64,000 nucleotides of DNA from Notamacropus eugenii (Eukaryota; Chordata; Mammalia; Diprotodontia; Macropodidae). The position numbers and the translations under genes were made by a program. The stretch covers positions 281,421,206-281,485,205 of the forward strand of contig NC_092872.1 of assembly GCF_028372415.1 (NCBI RefSeq), read 5' to 3'. The notes beneath the pieces are model-generated. The model made no database searches. It was not told the DNA's origin and worked only from the letters and a program-made list of their open reading frames with translations. Of this stretch, positions 46,453-52,017 are shown in pieces (within the stretch, counting starts at the first letter, position 1; the number at the start of each line of letters is the position of its first letter).

Positions 46453-46960
46453 AAATTTACAACATAAAAATGCTACTTTACAGTTTGTGTGTGTATGTGC
46501 ATCTATGCACATCACATACGTTGTACACACAGCAGACACCTCTGGCACACACGTGCACATCATGCATGTGCACGCACTAAAGACACCTGACACACATATG
46601 CACCAACCCCCCCCAATGCCCCATGCATGTGCATGCACGCGTGCTGTTTTGCTCCAGCCTCCCCAGTGGGCAGCTGGGGTGTGAGGACTCTCTGCGTGGG
46701 GTCTAAGTGCTGCTCTCTGTCTTCTCTCTCCCCTCCCCAAGCTTGGCAATGAGGAGCAGCAGGAGAAGCTGCTCCGGGAGTGGCTGGACTGCTGCGTGAC
46801 GGAGGGTGGCGTACTGGTTGCCATGCAGAAGAGCTCCCGCCGGCGCAATCACCCCCTGGTCACTCAGATGGTGGAGAAATGGCTCGACCGCTACCGCCAG
46901 ATCCGCCCGTGTACGTCCCTGTCGGATGGAGAAGAAGACGAAGATGAGGAGGACGAGTGA
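3882..46960 (+). CDS. ZRANB1: ZRANB1 (TRABID) deubiquitinase, complete spliced CDS in 9 exons
   Basis: Exons: 3882-4695, 22862-23049, 29693-29846, 31611-31682, 32324-32522, 43970-44090, 45324-45453, 45785-46014 and 46742-46960. They sum to 2127 nt (708 codons plus TGA), every junction is GT-AG and all phases close. The protein has three NZF zinc fingers (about residues 3-33, 84-113 and 149-178, each with paired Cys), a linker, an ankyrin-type ubiquitin-binding region (about 245-340) and an OTU domain (about 430-590). The catalytic Cys is at 443 in GDCLLDS and the His at 585 in TRGHFS. The C-terminus is acidic (DGEEDEDEEDE). In the known family, TRABID cleaves K29-, K33- and K63-linked ubiquitin chains and acts in Wnt/APC signalling and epigenetic control. 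The length equals the human protein as I remember it. The start is chosen because MSERGIKWACEYC begins the first NZF and has A at -3. No frameshift or missing key residue is seen. Confidence 0.97.
6630..6835 (+). repeat. MIR/THER1-type SINE, sense
   Basis: Contains GGTGCAGGGGAAGCATG, then CTTGGGCAAGTCATTTCACTT, CTAGGCTCCAATTTTC and ATACTTACATTACCTATTTCTCAG blocks, in the order expected of MIR. Confidence 0.75.
7975..8170 (-). mobile_element. Ancient short DNA transposon (hAT-like MITE), copy 1
   Basis: Begins GGGGTTCTTAACTCC and ends AAAAGGTTAACAGAACC, so the ends form imperfect inverted repeats. The interior has the GATTCTGAGAAACAGT and AGATTGTCAGAGGGCTCCA blocks also seen in copies near 18376 and 18755. 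The family assignment is from memory of mammalian repeats and is tentative. Confidence 0.5.
8505..9680 (-). mobile_element. L1 3' fragment, antisense (ORF2 tail and 3' UTR)
   Basis: Reads in reverse as the 3' part of a marsupial L1. From low to high coordinate it has a T-rich 3' UTR with a CCTCCCTCCACTCCCCCATT block, then GGTTCTGCTCACTTCACTCAG, ATTCCATTACATTTATATACCACAAC and TGGATCAGAGATTATATACA, and then the reverse of the ORF2 C-terminal segment. It is 5'-truncated and diverged, and the right edge is uncertain. Confidence 0.75.
9692..10290 (-). repeat. L2-like long interspersed repeat, antisense
   Basis: Starts ATTTTATTAAGCGTCTGCTATGTG ... GCTGAGCCCTAGG, the reverse complement of an L2-type 3' end. 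It continues through ATGGAGCCTATAGTTTAATAGGG and GGAAGGTAGGATTTTAG and ends near GGCGGGCTGATCCAACAGCAAGC. The same blocks recur at 23440-24690 and 25355-25940. The exact family name is not certain. Confidence 0.6.
10321..10492 (+). repeat. Marsupial tRNA/MIR-like SINE, sense, internally deleted
   Basis: GTGGCACAGTGGATAGAATGC, CCTCAGACACATAATAGCTGTG and TTTGCCAAGAAAACCCCAGA are diagnostic of the common marsupial SINE. The usual TTTCCTCATCTGTAAAATGAG block between them is missing. Confidence 0.8.
11740..11958 (+). repeat. L2 3'-end fragment, sense
   Basis: CTTCAGTGCTTAGCACAGTG, then CCTGACACATGATAGGTGTTTAAA, matches the L2 3' terminus. The left limit is approximate. Confidence 0.65.
12502..12748 (-). 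repeat. THER1/MIR-type SINE, antisense
   Basis: Contains TATCTCATTTGATCCTCATAACAAC, CAGATGAGGAAATTAAGGC, AGAGTCACACAGCTAGAAAG and a terminal TCCACTGCACCATGTA block, the typical antisense THER1 order. Confidence 0.85.
13714..13965 (+). repeat. Marsupial tRNA/MIR-like SINE, sense, near full length
   Basis: GCAGCTAGGTGACGCAGTGG, CTCAGACACTTAATAGCTG, TTTCCTCATCTGTAAAAGG, CACTCCAGTGTCTTTGCC and GGATATGACTGAACAGCC occur in order. Confidence 0.9.
13988..14168 (+). repeat. MIR-type SINE, sense
   Basis: TAGTACCTTGTGTGACCAGG, CCACAAAATGAGGTACTTGG and TCCAACTTAGTGATTCTATG blocks are in MIR order, directly after the preceding SINE. Confidence 0.7.
14520..14782 (-). repeat. Marsupial tRNA/MIR-like SINE, antisense
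   Basis: A TTGTTGTCGTTG tail (reverse of CAACAACAA) is followed by CATATCCAACTCTTTGTG, GTGGGGTTTTCTTG, TTCACTGCAGCCCCTAGCTG and the reverse of the 5' end. It is close to full length. Confidence 0.9.
18376..18577 (-). mobile_element. Ancient short DNA transposon (hAT-like MITE), copy 2
   Basis: Runs from GAGTTCTTAACTTGAAGCC to AAAGTTAAGAATCTC, an imperfect terminal inverted repeat. The interior has TGTAATTGGTTTCCTTTGTA and CATCAGACTGCCAGAG. It is in the same orientation as the copy near 7975 and opposite to the next copy. Confidence 0.55.
18755..18962 (+). mobile_element. Ancient short DNA transposon (hAT-like MITE), copy 3
   Basis: Runs from ATTCTTAACTTTTGTTGTG to AGGTTAAGAATTCCTAA. The interior GGACCCCTTGGGCTGTCTGA and TAATTATATTGAAATACA blocks are the reverse complement of copy 2. 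It forms an inverted pair with copy 2. Confidence 0.55.
19000..19236 (+). repeat. MIR/THER1-type SINE, sense
   Basis: GGAAAACCTGAGTTCAGATGC, CCTTATCTGTAAAGTGGGAA and TACCTCTCTTTCCAGGG blocks are in MIR order. Confidence 0.8.
19590..19652 (+). repeat. L2 3'-end fragment, sense
   Basis: ACAGTGCCTCATGCAGAGTT followed by GGCATTTAATAAACATCTG matches the L2 terminus. Confidence 0.6.
19680..20770 (-). mobile_element. L1 3' fragment, antisense (ORF2 tail and 3' UTR)
   Basis: Same block order as the copy at 8505-9680: GCTTCAGTCTGCATTCAGAG, GGTTCTGCTTACTTC, ATTCCATCACAATCATG, CTTTTTGGGATAGAGACC and TAGCCAATTTGATAGG, then the reverse of the ORF2 C-terminal region up to about 20770. Several segments are missing, and it is old. 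Confidence 0.8.
21205..21525 (-). repeat. Composite marsupial SINE ('gaagaggacca' type fused to MIR-like tail)
   Basis: GCTGAAGAGGACCATGCCATC, CAGGTCACCAGCCTCACTTC and CAGAGCCATCTGAATCCAGTG precede a MIR/THER1 antisense tail (AAGGTCACACAGCTAGTGAG to TCCACTGCACCATC). I know this combination as a marsupial SINE family but cannot name it with certainty. The strand follows the MIR-like part. Confidence 0.6.
21733..21968 (+). repeat. Marsupial tRNA/MIR-like SINE, sense
   Basis: GATCAGGAAGACTCATCTTCC, CTAACTGTGTGACATTGGG, CAAATCACTAGTATCTTTGAC and GGATATGACTGAAAAGAATG occur in order. The 5' end is degraded. Confidence 0.85.
22862..23049 (+). CDS. ZRANB1: ZRANB1 coding exon 2: ankyrin-type ubiquitin-binding region
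   Basis: Completes codon 272 and encodes residues 273-334, from VVEGDLAAIEAY to LAILLTE. The TLVHLAIRFQRQDMLAILL segment is the ankyrin-like helix pair that binds ubiquitin in TRABID. The acceptor is TTTTTCTAG and the donor GTAAGTAGG. Confidence 0.97.
23440..24690 (-). repeat. L2-like long interspersed repeat, antisense, longest copy
   Basis: Starts CATTCATTAAGCGCTTAGTA and runs through CCCTCAAAGAACTCAGTCTG, GTGGAAGGTGGGATTTCA, GGGCCTGCACCAGGGTGGTA, TTTGGACATGTTGAGTTGAAG and CAGCATAGAGATGGTAATTGAA. It shares its left part with copies at 9692 and 25355 but extends about 650 bp further. It is not protein coding as it stands. The family name is uncertain. Confidence 0.6.
24858..24882. repeat. 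(GA)n microsatellite
   Basis: About twelve GA dinucleotides. Confidence 0.9.
25355..25940 (-). repeat. L2-like repeat, antisense, split by a SINE
   Basis: The left part has TACTTATTGAGTTCAGGGCCC, GTGCTAAGCACAGGGACAC and AAGGAGCTTAAAGTTTAACG. The right part has AAATAAGCTATATACTG, GGAAGGCTTCCTAAAGAAGG and GGACTTAAAGGAAGCCAGG. The two halves read continuously once the SINE at 25479-25690 is removed. Confidence 0.65.
25479..25690 (-). mobile_element. Marsupial SINE inserted in the L2-like repeat, 8-bp duplication
   Basis: CATTGTTGTTGTTCAGTCATG, CAACTCTTCACGACCCC and CAGATGAGGAAACTTAGGC mark an antisense SINE. GGGAGACT occurs at 25471-25478 and again at 25691-25698, consistent with a target-site duplication. 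Confidence 0.75.
26070..26225 (+). repeat. L2 3'-end fragment, sense
   Basis: TACTCCCTGAGGGCAAGGGAC and then CAGCCAGTGCTTAATAAATTC match the L2 3' terminus. Confidence 0.7.
26484..27765 (-). mobile_element. L1 3' fragment, antisense, with ORF2 C-terminal remnants
   Basis: An antisense 3' UTR (CCCTCCCTCCCCCTTTTCCC) is followed by the same L1 tail blocks as at 8505-9680. On the minus strand, frames at 27763-27392, 27395-27159 and 27222-27034 carry L1 ORF2 C-terminal motifs: DNSDYIKLKSFC, KWPKDMNRQFSEEEI, IREMQIKTTLRYH, CWWSSELIQPFW, IPFDPAILLLGLY and CTKIFIAALF. These appear in successive frames, so the reading frame is broken. It is 5'-truncated. Confidence 0.9.
27034..27763 (-). pseudogene. 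L1 ORF2 C-terminal remnant, frameshifted
   Basis: Three overlapping minus-strand frames together span the region after the reverse-transcriptase domain of L1 ORF2 (motifs IKLKSFCTTKPN, DMNRQFSEEEI, REMQIKTTLRYH and FIAALFVVAKNW). A complete L1 ORF2 protein has an endonuclease and a reverse transcriptase upstream of this; neither is present. The frame changes show it is dead. Confidence 0.85.
28190..28432 (-). repeat. THER1/MIR-type SINE, antisense
   Basis: GGCACTGTGGTAGGCACTTTAC, TATTCACAACAACTCTGGGAG, GGTCATACAGCTCGTCATTG and GGATTTGAACTCAGGTCTTC occur in order. A further fragment of the same type lies at about 28030-28115. Confidence 0.85.
28498..28748 (+). repeat. Marsupial tRNA/MIR-like SINE, sense
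   Basis: GGCAGCTAGATGGCAGC, GTCAGGAAGACCTGAGTTC, CAGCTGTGTGACCCTGGGG, AAGGAAATGGCAAGTCACTC and GTTAGACAGGACTGGATG occur in order. Confidence 0.85.
29470..29640 (+). repeat. MIR-type SINE, sense, just upstream of an exon
   Basis: GGGGAAGTCACTTCACCTCTG, GAGATGGGGATAATAGTAGC and TCTCTCAGGGTCGTTGTGA mark a MIR. It ends about 50 bp before the acceptor of the exon at 29693. Confidence 0.8.
29693..29846 (+). CDS. ZRANB1: ZRANB1 coding exon 3
   Basis: Encodes residues 335-385 and the first base of codon 386, from VSQHAAKCIPAM to VTFTLPA. It links the ankyrin-type region to the OTU domain. Acceptor CTTTTCCAG, donor GTAACT. The fourth residue is His where I recall Gln in human. Confidence 0.97.
29847..31610 (+). 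other. ZRANB1: ZRANB1 intron, 1.8 kb
   Basis: From GTAACTCTG to CATTCTTCCAG. It is AT-rich. Only a faint MIR-like fragment near 30195-30240 is recognisable. Confidence 0.85.
31611..31682 (+). CDS. ZRANB1: ZRANB1 coding exon 4 (72 nt)
   Basis: Completes Asp386 and encodes residues 387-409, IEDLPPTVQEKLFDEVLDRDVQK. This is the lead-in to the OTU fold. Acceptor TTCTTCCAG, donor GTAAGCAGC. It is a short exon whose length is a multiple of three, so skipping it would keep the frame. Confidence 0.97.
31683..32323 (+). other. ZRANB1: ZRANB1 intron, 641 bp
   Basis: From GTAAGCAGC to AATGCTTCTTAG. It is AT-rich, with no repeat or gene seen. Confidence 0.85.
32324..32522 (+). CDS. ZRANB1: ZRANB1 coding exon 5: OTU catalytic cysteine
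   Basis: Encodes residues 410(split)-475 plus two bases of Trp476, from LEEESPIINWS to HDCSH. The OTU catalytic loop RTAGDCLLDSVLQATWG places the nucleophile Cys at residue 443, the human position. Acceptor CTTCTTAG, donor GTGAGATGC. Confidence 0.98.
32765..33015 (-). repeat. L2-like 3'-end relics, antisense (two fragments)
   Basis: AACAGTATTTATCGAGTTGAG with AAGTATTGTATTGGGTGAAG, and a second part with TTCTCTGTGCCATGAACTG and CCCTGACCTCAAGGACCTTC, resemble the reverse complement of L2 3' ends. They are weak and old. Confidence 0.45.
33113..33305 (+). repeat. MIR/THER1-type SINE, sense
   Basis: GGTACAGTGGAAAGGGCAC, TTTGTGACCTTGGATAAATC, GTTTCCTCATCTATAAAATG and GAGGTCCCTTCTAGGTTCTG occur in order. 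Confidence 0.85.
35195..35580 (-). mobile_element. Old L1 tail, antisense
   Basis: AGTCATTCCCATTTGATGAAC, GAGTGCTGCTATATGTAG, TTGGACCAATTCATAGCTC and CTCTAACATTTACTACTCTC parallel the blocks of the better preserved L1 tails but are much more diverged. Confidence 0.6.
37712..37945 (-). mobile_element. Marsupial SINE inserted in the outer HAL1 ORF1 region
   Basis: GTTGTTTTTCAGTTATATCC, CAACTCTTTGTGACCCCC, GTTTTCTTGGCAAAGATTC, CATGAGGAGACAGAGGC and GACTTGCCCAGGGCCAC identify an antisense SINE. ORF1-related sequence resumes on its right side. Confidence 0.85.
38129..40941 (-). mobile_element. Inner HAL1 (ORF1-only L1), 2.8 kb, antisense, near full length
   Basis: Flanked by CAGTGGATTCT at 38118-38128 and 40942-40952, an 11-bp target-site duplication inside the outer element. 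On the minus strand it begins GAGGGGCAGAGCCAAAATGG, the L1-type 5' start. It then has a GC-rich leader (40960-40320), an ORF1 with a coiled coil (about 40080-39750) and RRM/C-terminal segments (about 39600-39080, motif NEAEDFQAFLMKRP), a (CA)n tract, polypurine sequence (38940-38230), a 3' UTR and a poly-A end (T run at 38131-38138). There is no ORF2. ORF1 is broken by stops, so it is dead. Confidence 0.8.
38979..39030. repeat. (TG)n microsatellite inside the inner HAL1
   Basis: TGTGTATGTGTGTATG followed by an uninterrupted TG run and (TATG)n. It sits between the ORF1 remnant and the polypurine tract. Confidence 0.85.
43440..43800. repeat. MIR-like relics (two, opposite orientations)
   Basis: An antisense piece at 43440-43540 has GAGAGGTTAAATGACATTG. 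A sense piece at 43680-43800 has CCATTTCCTCATCTTCAGAATG and GGAAAGTGCTTTGCAAACTC. Both are diverged. Confidence 0.5.
43970..44090 (+). CDS. ZRANB1: ZRANB1 coding exon 6: OTU domain
   Basis: Completes Trp476 and encodes residues 477-516, FYTRWKEWESW to FILSLASQ. It forms OTU-core helices. Acceptor TTGTTCTAG, donor GTAAGAAC. KEWESW differs from the KDWESW I recall for human. Confidence 0.97.
44155..44370 (+). repeat. THER1/MIR-type SINE, sense
   Basis: GGAAGACCTGAGTTCAAATTTG, CTGTAAGATGGGGATGATAAT and GCCTCTCAGGGTTGTTGTGAG occur in order. Confidence 0.85.
44934..44973 (-). repeat. 40-bp exact duplicate of HAL1 5' leader sequence
   Basis: Identical, base for base, to 42204-42243 in the outer HAL1 5' leader. 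The flanks on both sides differ. Confidence 0.8.
45324..45453 (+). CDS. ZRANB1: ZRANB1 coding exon 7: OTU domain
   Basis: Encodes residues 517-559 plus the first base of Gly560, PGASLEQTHIFVLAHILRRP to LGYTRFQ. This is the OTU beta-sheet segment. Acceptor TTTGCATAG, donor GTAAGCCAT. Confidence 0.97.
45454..45784 (+). other. ZRANB1: ZRANB1 intron, 331 bp
   Basis: From GTAAGCCAT to TTTCCTCCCAG. No repeat or gene seen. Confidence 0.85.
45785..46014 (+). CDS. ZRANB1: ZRANB1 coding exon 8: OTU catalytic histidine
   Basis: Encodes residues 560(split)-636, from VYLPLLWEQSF to HFLSAQE. YTRGHFSALV carries the catalytic His at residue 585, the human position. The NLNTDDDVTITFLPL segment follows. Acceptor CCTCCCAG, donor GTAAGAAGC. 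Confidence 0.98.
46015..46741 (+). other. ZRANB1: ZRANB1 last intron, 727 bp, microsatellite-rich
   Basis: From GTAAGAAGC to CCCCTCCCCAAG. It contains a (GTA)24 tract and a degenerate (CA)-rich stretch (about 46488-46640). Confidence 0.85.
46381..46452. repeat. (GTA)24 trinucleotide microsatellite
   Basis: 72 bp of perfect GTA repeat in the last ZRANB1 intron. Its frames give runs of Ser or, on the other strand, Tyr, which explains the spurious open frames across it. Confidence 0.97.
46742..46960 (+). CDS. ZRANB1: ZRANB1 coding exon 9: C-terminus and stop
   Basis: Encodes residues 637-708 from LGNEEQQEKLLREW to the acidic tail ending EDEEDE, then TGA at 46958-46960. Acceptor CCTCCCCAAG. CVTEGGVLVAMQ and HPLVTQMVEKWLDRYRQ match the C-terminal OTU helices and tail of TRABID. 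Confidence 0.98.
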   Translation, partial: LGNEEQQEKLLREWLDCCVTEGGVLVAMQKSSRRRNHPLVTQMVEKWLDRYRQIRPCTSLSDGEEDEDEEDE

Positions 46961-47590
46961 GGCGGCCGGAGAGCAAGCTGTCCGTGCCGTGGGTTGGTGA
47001 ATGCCCCGAGGTGGGGGTCATGCTGCAGCAGCTGGTCACTCCGGAGCGAACGAGTGGCTGGCACACACCTGCTGTCCCAGGGATTTTCTGATCCATACAC
47101 CATGGAGAGAACCCAAATGCTCATCTGCTGTGCGAACAGAGAACTCTGGTTGGACTACAGTTTGTAAAAAGCTAATTTTATTATCAAGACAGAACATTTG
47201 TTTTTTTCCTTTCAAATTGTAAATCTGTCTATAAATGTACCGCATGTGGTTGTGTAAGAAGTTGTGTAATAGGAAAAGTTGTACCAGCATCTTCAAATTA
47301 TTGAGAAATTTCTATTCAGTAAGGGCACTTACAAAGCACATATTAGATGGCTATTTGTTTTTTTGAAATTTCCTTTTATGGTAGAATTGATGTTCTACAT
47401 CACTTTTTAAATATTCTGACCTATTAAGACCATTTTGTGTTCTGTTCTGCTGGTGCCACAGCCAGATAATAGGAGGATTTTTGTGCACACAGATGACCCA
47501 CAGCAAAACAGAAGTTTCTTGTATTATTATAATTATTTTTTAAAGTTCCTGCTGTGAACAGTGTAATAAACATAAAATCTTAAGGAAGAA
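46961..47590 (+). other. ZRANB1: ZRANB1 3' UTR, minimum extent
   Basis: AT-rich sequence after the stop, reaching a first AATAAA at 47565-47570. Further AATAAA hexamers at 48070-48075, 49072-49077, 49425-49430 and 50266-50271 could give longer 3' UTRs. Sequence alone cannot tell which are used. Confidence 0.65.
47565..47570 (+). terminator. ZRANB1: Candidate proximal polyadenylation signal of ZRANB1
   Basis: AATAAA about 600 bp after the stop codon, in AT-rich sequence. The next candidate is at 48070-48075. Confidence 0.5.
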
Positions 47591-50500
47591 ACTGTGGAAG
47601 AAAAGCCAAATTTCTCATGGATTGAACTTTATATAATCTTCCCTTATTTTGAAGTCTCTAGCTTTCCACTAATTCATTGTTTTCATTTTTCTGAAGGATA
47701 TTTTTTCTTTCTGTCTACAGTACTTATTTATTTTTTTGGAATAGTGACCTAAAATTAGGGTTCTTATTCCAAATATTTGGCCAAGTCCAATCATTGAGTT
47801 GGCTCATCCCTGGACGTTAGGCAGGTATAGCCAGTCCAATCAGTGATGGGCTGTGGGCCATTGTGTACCCAATGAATTGTGTGAAGTTTGCTAACTCAGA
47901 CTTGATTGAGAATTTCATGCCTCTCCGACTGTCACTGTAAATGCACAGTAGAGTGTTTTTTAAGCTGGCATGATTCTTACTGTCTTACCCTTTGAGGCTC
48001 TAAGGTAAATCCTATTGGAAATGGGGCATGCCTTTGTCTAGGCAGGTGGGAACACTGTTGACAGTTCAGAATAAAGATTTTACAAAGAGTCAGATGGTTG
48101 AAATGCACTGTATGATGAATCTCTCAGTAGAGACCTCTGGGATGTTCTGGCATGTTGATTGATATGCCATTCCTTTTAAGTTTTCTTTTAAGTGTAAGTT
48201 CAAAGTATATTCTTTAGTAGAGAACCCTTGTAAATGGCTGACACTTTTAGCTATACAATCGGTAATGGGTCAAGTTTTATTCCCAAACAGCTGAAAAGGT
48301 TAGTGTTATGAGCACTTTGAAAATTGGGTGGTAGTGTGGGTGATTATAGAAAATCTTTGAAATTAGAATTGGGAAAGAAGTCTCCTAGTAAAATCCGCCT
48401 CTTTCCCCAAACTCTGAAGCTGAAGGCTGTGAAAAGCCTCAAGAATTTGCTGCTTAGAAAGTGGTGTTGCAATGTGCACAACTTCTAGGTCCTATCAACA
48501 AACGCCTAAATTAGAAACACACTCCTGTTGTAATGGTTCACGTCTGCAGTCCCCCAACTCCATCCATTTCAAAAGTCACTACAGTTTTTCCTAATGAAAC
48601 GTCGTGTTTGGTTGTACGTCTGATAAGTCTCTTGGTGCTTGCTAAAACCATAGACAAAAGGCTTCTTTGCAGGACTTGTTGTGTGGCTTACCCAAGTTAA
48701 AAAAAAAAAAAAAAAGGACACGGGACAGGTTCTACTGGAAGTGGGTCCAGTCTTTCCCTTTTTTGCCCTGAAATGGAAAGGATTAATTTTCTTACAATTT
48801 TAATATTGTAACATTGACCAGTGGATAGATTTAAGAACAAATGCTTTCTCTTTTCCAATAAGCTATGAGAATTGGTAAACAAAGAAAGCATTTTCTTTTC
48901 CCCAAGGATCTTGGTAGACATTTTTTCCTTCAGTAGGATCAGTATTCCTTATCCAAGAAATAGATACCTGATGTGACACACACTTAATGGTGTCATCCTT
49001 CTGGAGGTAGACATGTCCCGACGCTCTCTTGGTTTGAAGCAGAGACTACCCTCCAAATTGGAGGTGCCAGAAATAAAGTTTGGAGAAAAAAACCGGCGTT
49101 ATCACTGTAGTTATACACTCAAACCTACTAAGGAGAAGCCAGGTAATACATTTATCCTTCAGTCGGTAAGGCTTGGCAGATTGGCTCTGGCAGACTTTTC
49201 TTCTTGAGTCCAGTTGTTTACTATTTTATTACAGATTCATGATCCTAAAAATATAGCTAGCATTGCTAGTATGACATGTCAAGAGATTTCCCTATGGGAA
49301 TAATCGCTGCCTCTACTGTTCCCTGCTTCTAGCTTGTTAGGGGGCATTTCGATGGTTCCACAGTAGGTTGGCTTATTCAGAGCAAAATGTTTATTTTGAA
49401 ACAAAGAAATCTTCAGTAAATGAAAATAAACCCTGTGGGAAAATGAGATTTATGCTAACTAGCTTATTTCTGATAACCACAATTTCCAGGATGAGCTTTT
49501 TAACTTTGTAAGATGTGAGCTCTTTGTCAGCATCCTAAAGGGCTGCTTCACAGAACTACCCATGATCAGATTCATCTCTCTGTCAGATTCTCCCCGCCGC
49601 CCCCCCCCCCCCCCCCCCAAAACAAAAAGCTTTTAAGATTGTGTGGGTCCTTGGGCACTGAAATCGGGCCTGTTCTTTGAGAGATAATTGGACTGCTGTT
49701 CCCAGCCACTTGGTAGCTGTAGTCACTTAGGATTGCCAGGGAAGAGTTAATGAATTTATGGTGAGGGGAACCTGTACTGCTTATGGGGTTTAGCAGAGGT
49801 ACTAAGACTGACTACTGTTCATGACAGCCCAGTCAGGTCATCACACCGTGCCACCAAGCAGGAGGGGCCTTTGTTCAGTGTGACTCTTCAGGAAATGATC
49901 TGTGCTTGTCCTTTTGAAATAACCGCCACAGTAGTGTATATTGTCAAGGACTTTGAAATTGTGTCTTTGTATTTGTATGATGGATGTTACATTACAACCC
50001 TGGTTTTAAAGTGAGTTTAGACCACAAGGGTGACTTTATGTTGATTTTCAGCTTTACATGTTGGCAAAATGTTTCTTTTGGGGAGAAGCACATTTTCCAA
50101 AAAAGCATATGGACTGAAGGAGGAAGGTACCAAGACACTGAGGTCACTGTCTAGGGAGCCGCTCCACAAACCATTTAATCAATGCCATATTGCTTCCCTA
50201 AGGTATTTAGAAATCAATCTTCCTAGAAGAAAAAAGACCACAAATAGATCTTGAATCATTTTGATAATAAATGGTGGATGATAAAAGTGCTTTCTTCATG
50301 TCTCTGAATTCTAATCTGTAAATTTAGTGACAAAAAAAAAAGGGACTCAACCTTCCTTTGTGTTAATGCTTTACAAAACAGGTAATTTTGTTCAAATTTT
50401 AAAAACAAAAGTAGAAATTTATGACTGTTTTAAGGTTAAAATACCTTGAAGATAATAATTTCATCTTAAGAACAACATAGAAGTGAAAGGTAATTTCAGT

Positions 50501-50775
50501 GATGATACTGCTTGAGAACATGTAAGCTACTAAGTTTCACAGCAAACCAGGGAATCCTTTGTAGCTCTGTGATGTCTTAGAATGGACCAAAAAGCCTCCG
50601 AGCCTCATGTGGGCAGGCCGTCCTCCATCCTTACAGCCGACTCTAAAAGTGCTCATTGGAATGTTCCATGATCTAGGCTAAGGCCTTTTGTTTGTTAAGA
50701 AACAGAAAAGAGTTGGAACAGCAGCATTTTTTCTCAGTGTTCAAATGTCCCAAAGGGGCTGGAATTTCAGCACTT
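47591..50775. other. Convergent spacer / distal 3' UTR between ZRANB1 and CTBP2
   Basis: No coding gene is recognised. The landmarks are plus-strand AATAAA signals, an A run (48699-48716) and a C19 homopolymer (49600-49618). A 64-codon frame at 49013-49207 matches nothing I know. Parts may be the distal ZRANB1 3' UTR. Confidence 0.6.
49600..49618. repeat. C19 homopolymer
   Basis: Nineteen uninterrupted C, preceded by CCCCGCCG, in otherwise AT-rich sequence. Confidence 0.95.
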
Positions 50776-52017
50776 AACAAGTTTTGATCACTTTTTATTG
50801 AAAACTGCACTGAACGCTAAATGTCCACCTTTACAATAAACAAATACAAGAACAGGTAACACACTAAAACGAAACATACTGCTTGCTGATAGCCATTCTT
50901 GGTTTTCTGTTTGGGACAGTTTTCAAGATTTCTTTTGTCACAGAAACAGGAATGTACCTATACAAAGGCTCAAAACAGGCCATCTTTTTAAAACAAAAAG
51001 GCGCGATGATTCACGAAAGACTATGAATATAACATTTAACTAGTTGATACAAATCTAATAGGATTTGTTAAAATCAGTCACACCTAATAACACATTTGAA
51101 GTGTTCTTGTATAAAATATCACGTGAAGAAAAGAAGACTTTTATCAATGCCTAAAAAAGTGGGTTTTGTTCATAGACAATCTGACAAATTACCATAAAAA
51201 GTGTTTCCTGAGACATAAGGAAATGCAACATTATTCTTCTTGAGCTCTTTCAGCTCAAGACTTTCCACTCAATAAAATAGCTGAGGATCTGAAACTGAGA
51301 AAATATATTTGAGTACAAACAGCTTGTGAAATTTAATACTTTTTTCTTTTTTTTTTTCTTTTTTTGCATCATTAAGAGGGTTTTACTGAGCTTACAGCCA
51401 ACCGCTCAGGGTGTGTATATATATAGTTCAGATGAGGGAGAAGTAGGTTTCACCGTATACAGGAAACTTGACTATCTTCAGTATCTTATGCTTTGTAGTG
51501 TCTAACATAGGAAAACCATTTTCTCCTCATCTTTGGGATAGTTTATCCTCTTAGCCAATGAGGTCACCAGCCACACGTGGGCAGAAGAGGCTGGAGTCCC
51601 ATGGTTAGGTTTCCTCTCTGCAACTTCATAATCGGATGGTTGGATCTCTTGATGCAACACCTTAAGCAGATGTCTAGGACCAGCTATTCCCAAGGGACTG
51701 AGAAAGGAAAAAGATCTATTTATTCTTGTGATTGGTGCACAGATGAAAAAAACAACACACAATAACAGAAGTTGGTTGTTAATGTTATCACATCCTAGCT
51801 TTCCAGCACTTGTAAGCAGAGGTGTGGACTTCCAGGTGGTTCTCCCCTATCTCTCCTTTGGATCTCCTTGTTTAACACTGCAAAGTCAGTGATGCATCGG
51901 TCCGGAATCCACGCTGTGAATTCTACATCAGATTCCATTTCTCATAGTTCCTGTTCATTGTTCACTGTTTCTTGGTCCCAAGTTCATGTAAATGATTATT
52001 TTTGTTAAATTATCCTG
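50776..52017 (-). other. CTBP2: CTBP2 3' UTR (probable extent)
   Basis: Sequence downstream of the CTBP2 TAG with no other gene or repeat visible apart from a T/C-rich run near 51340-51365. The end is set by the AATAAA at 50799-50794 and is therefore a prediction. Confidence 0.6.
50794..50799 (-). terminator. CTBP2: Candidate polyadenylation signal of CTBP2
   Basis: TTTATT on the plus strand gives AATAAA on the minus strand, 1.2 kb past the CTBP2 stop. A proximal alternative is at 51719-51724. Confidence 0.55.

Noticed and set aside
46204-46848. 214-codon minus-strand frame with a long Tyr run
   Set aside because: The Tyr run is the reverse reading of the (GTA)24 microsatellite, and part of the frame is antisense to the last ZRANB1 coding exon.
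49013-49207. 64-codon plus-strand frame starting MSRRSLGLKQRLP
   Set aside because: It has an ATG and reads like protein, but I recognise no family. There is no splice or promoter context, and it lies in the probable distal 3' UTR. Conservation testing would be needed to revive it.
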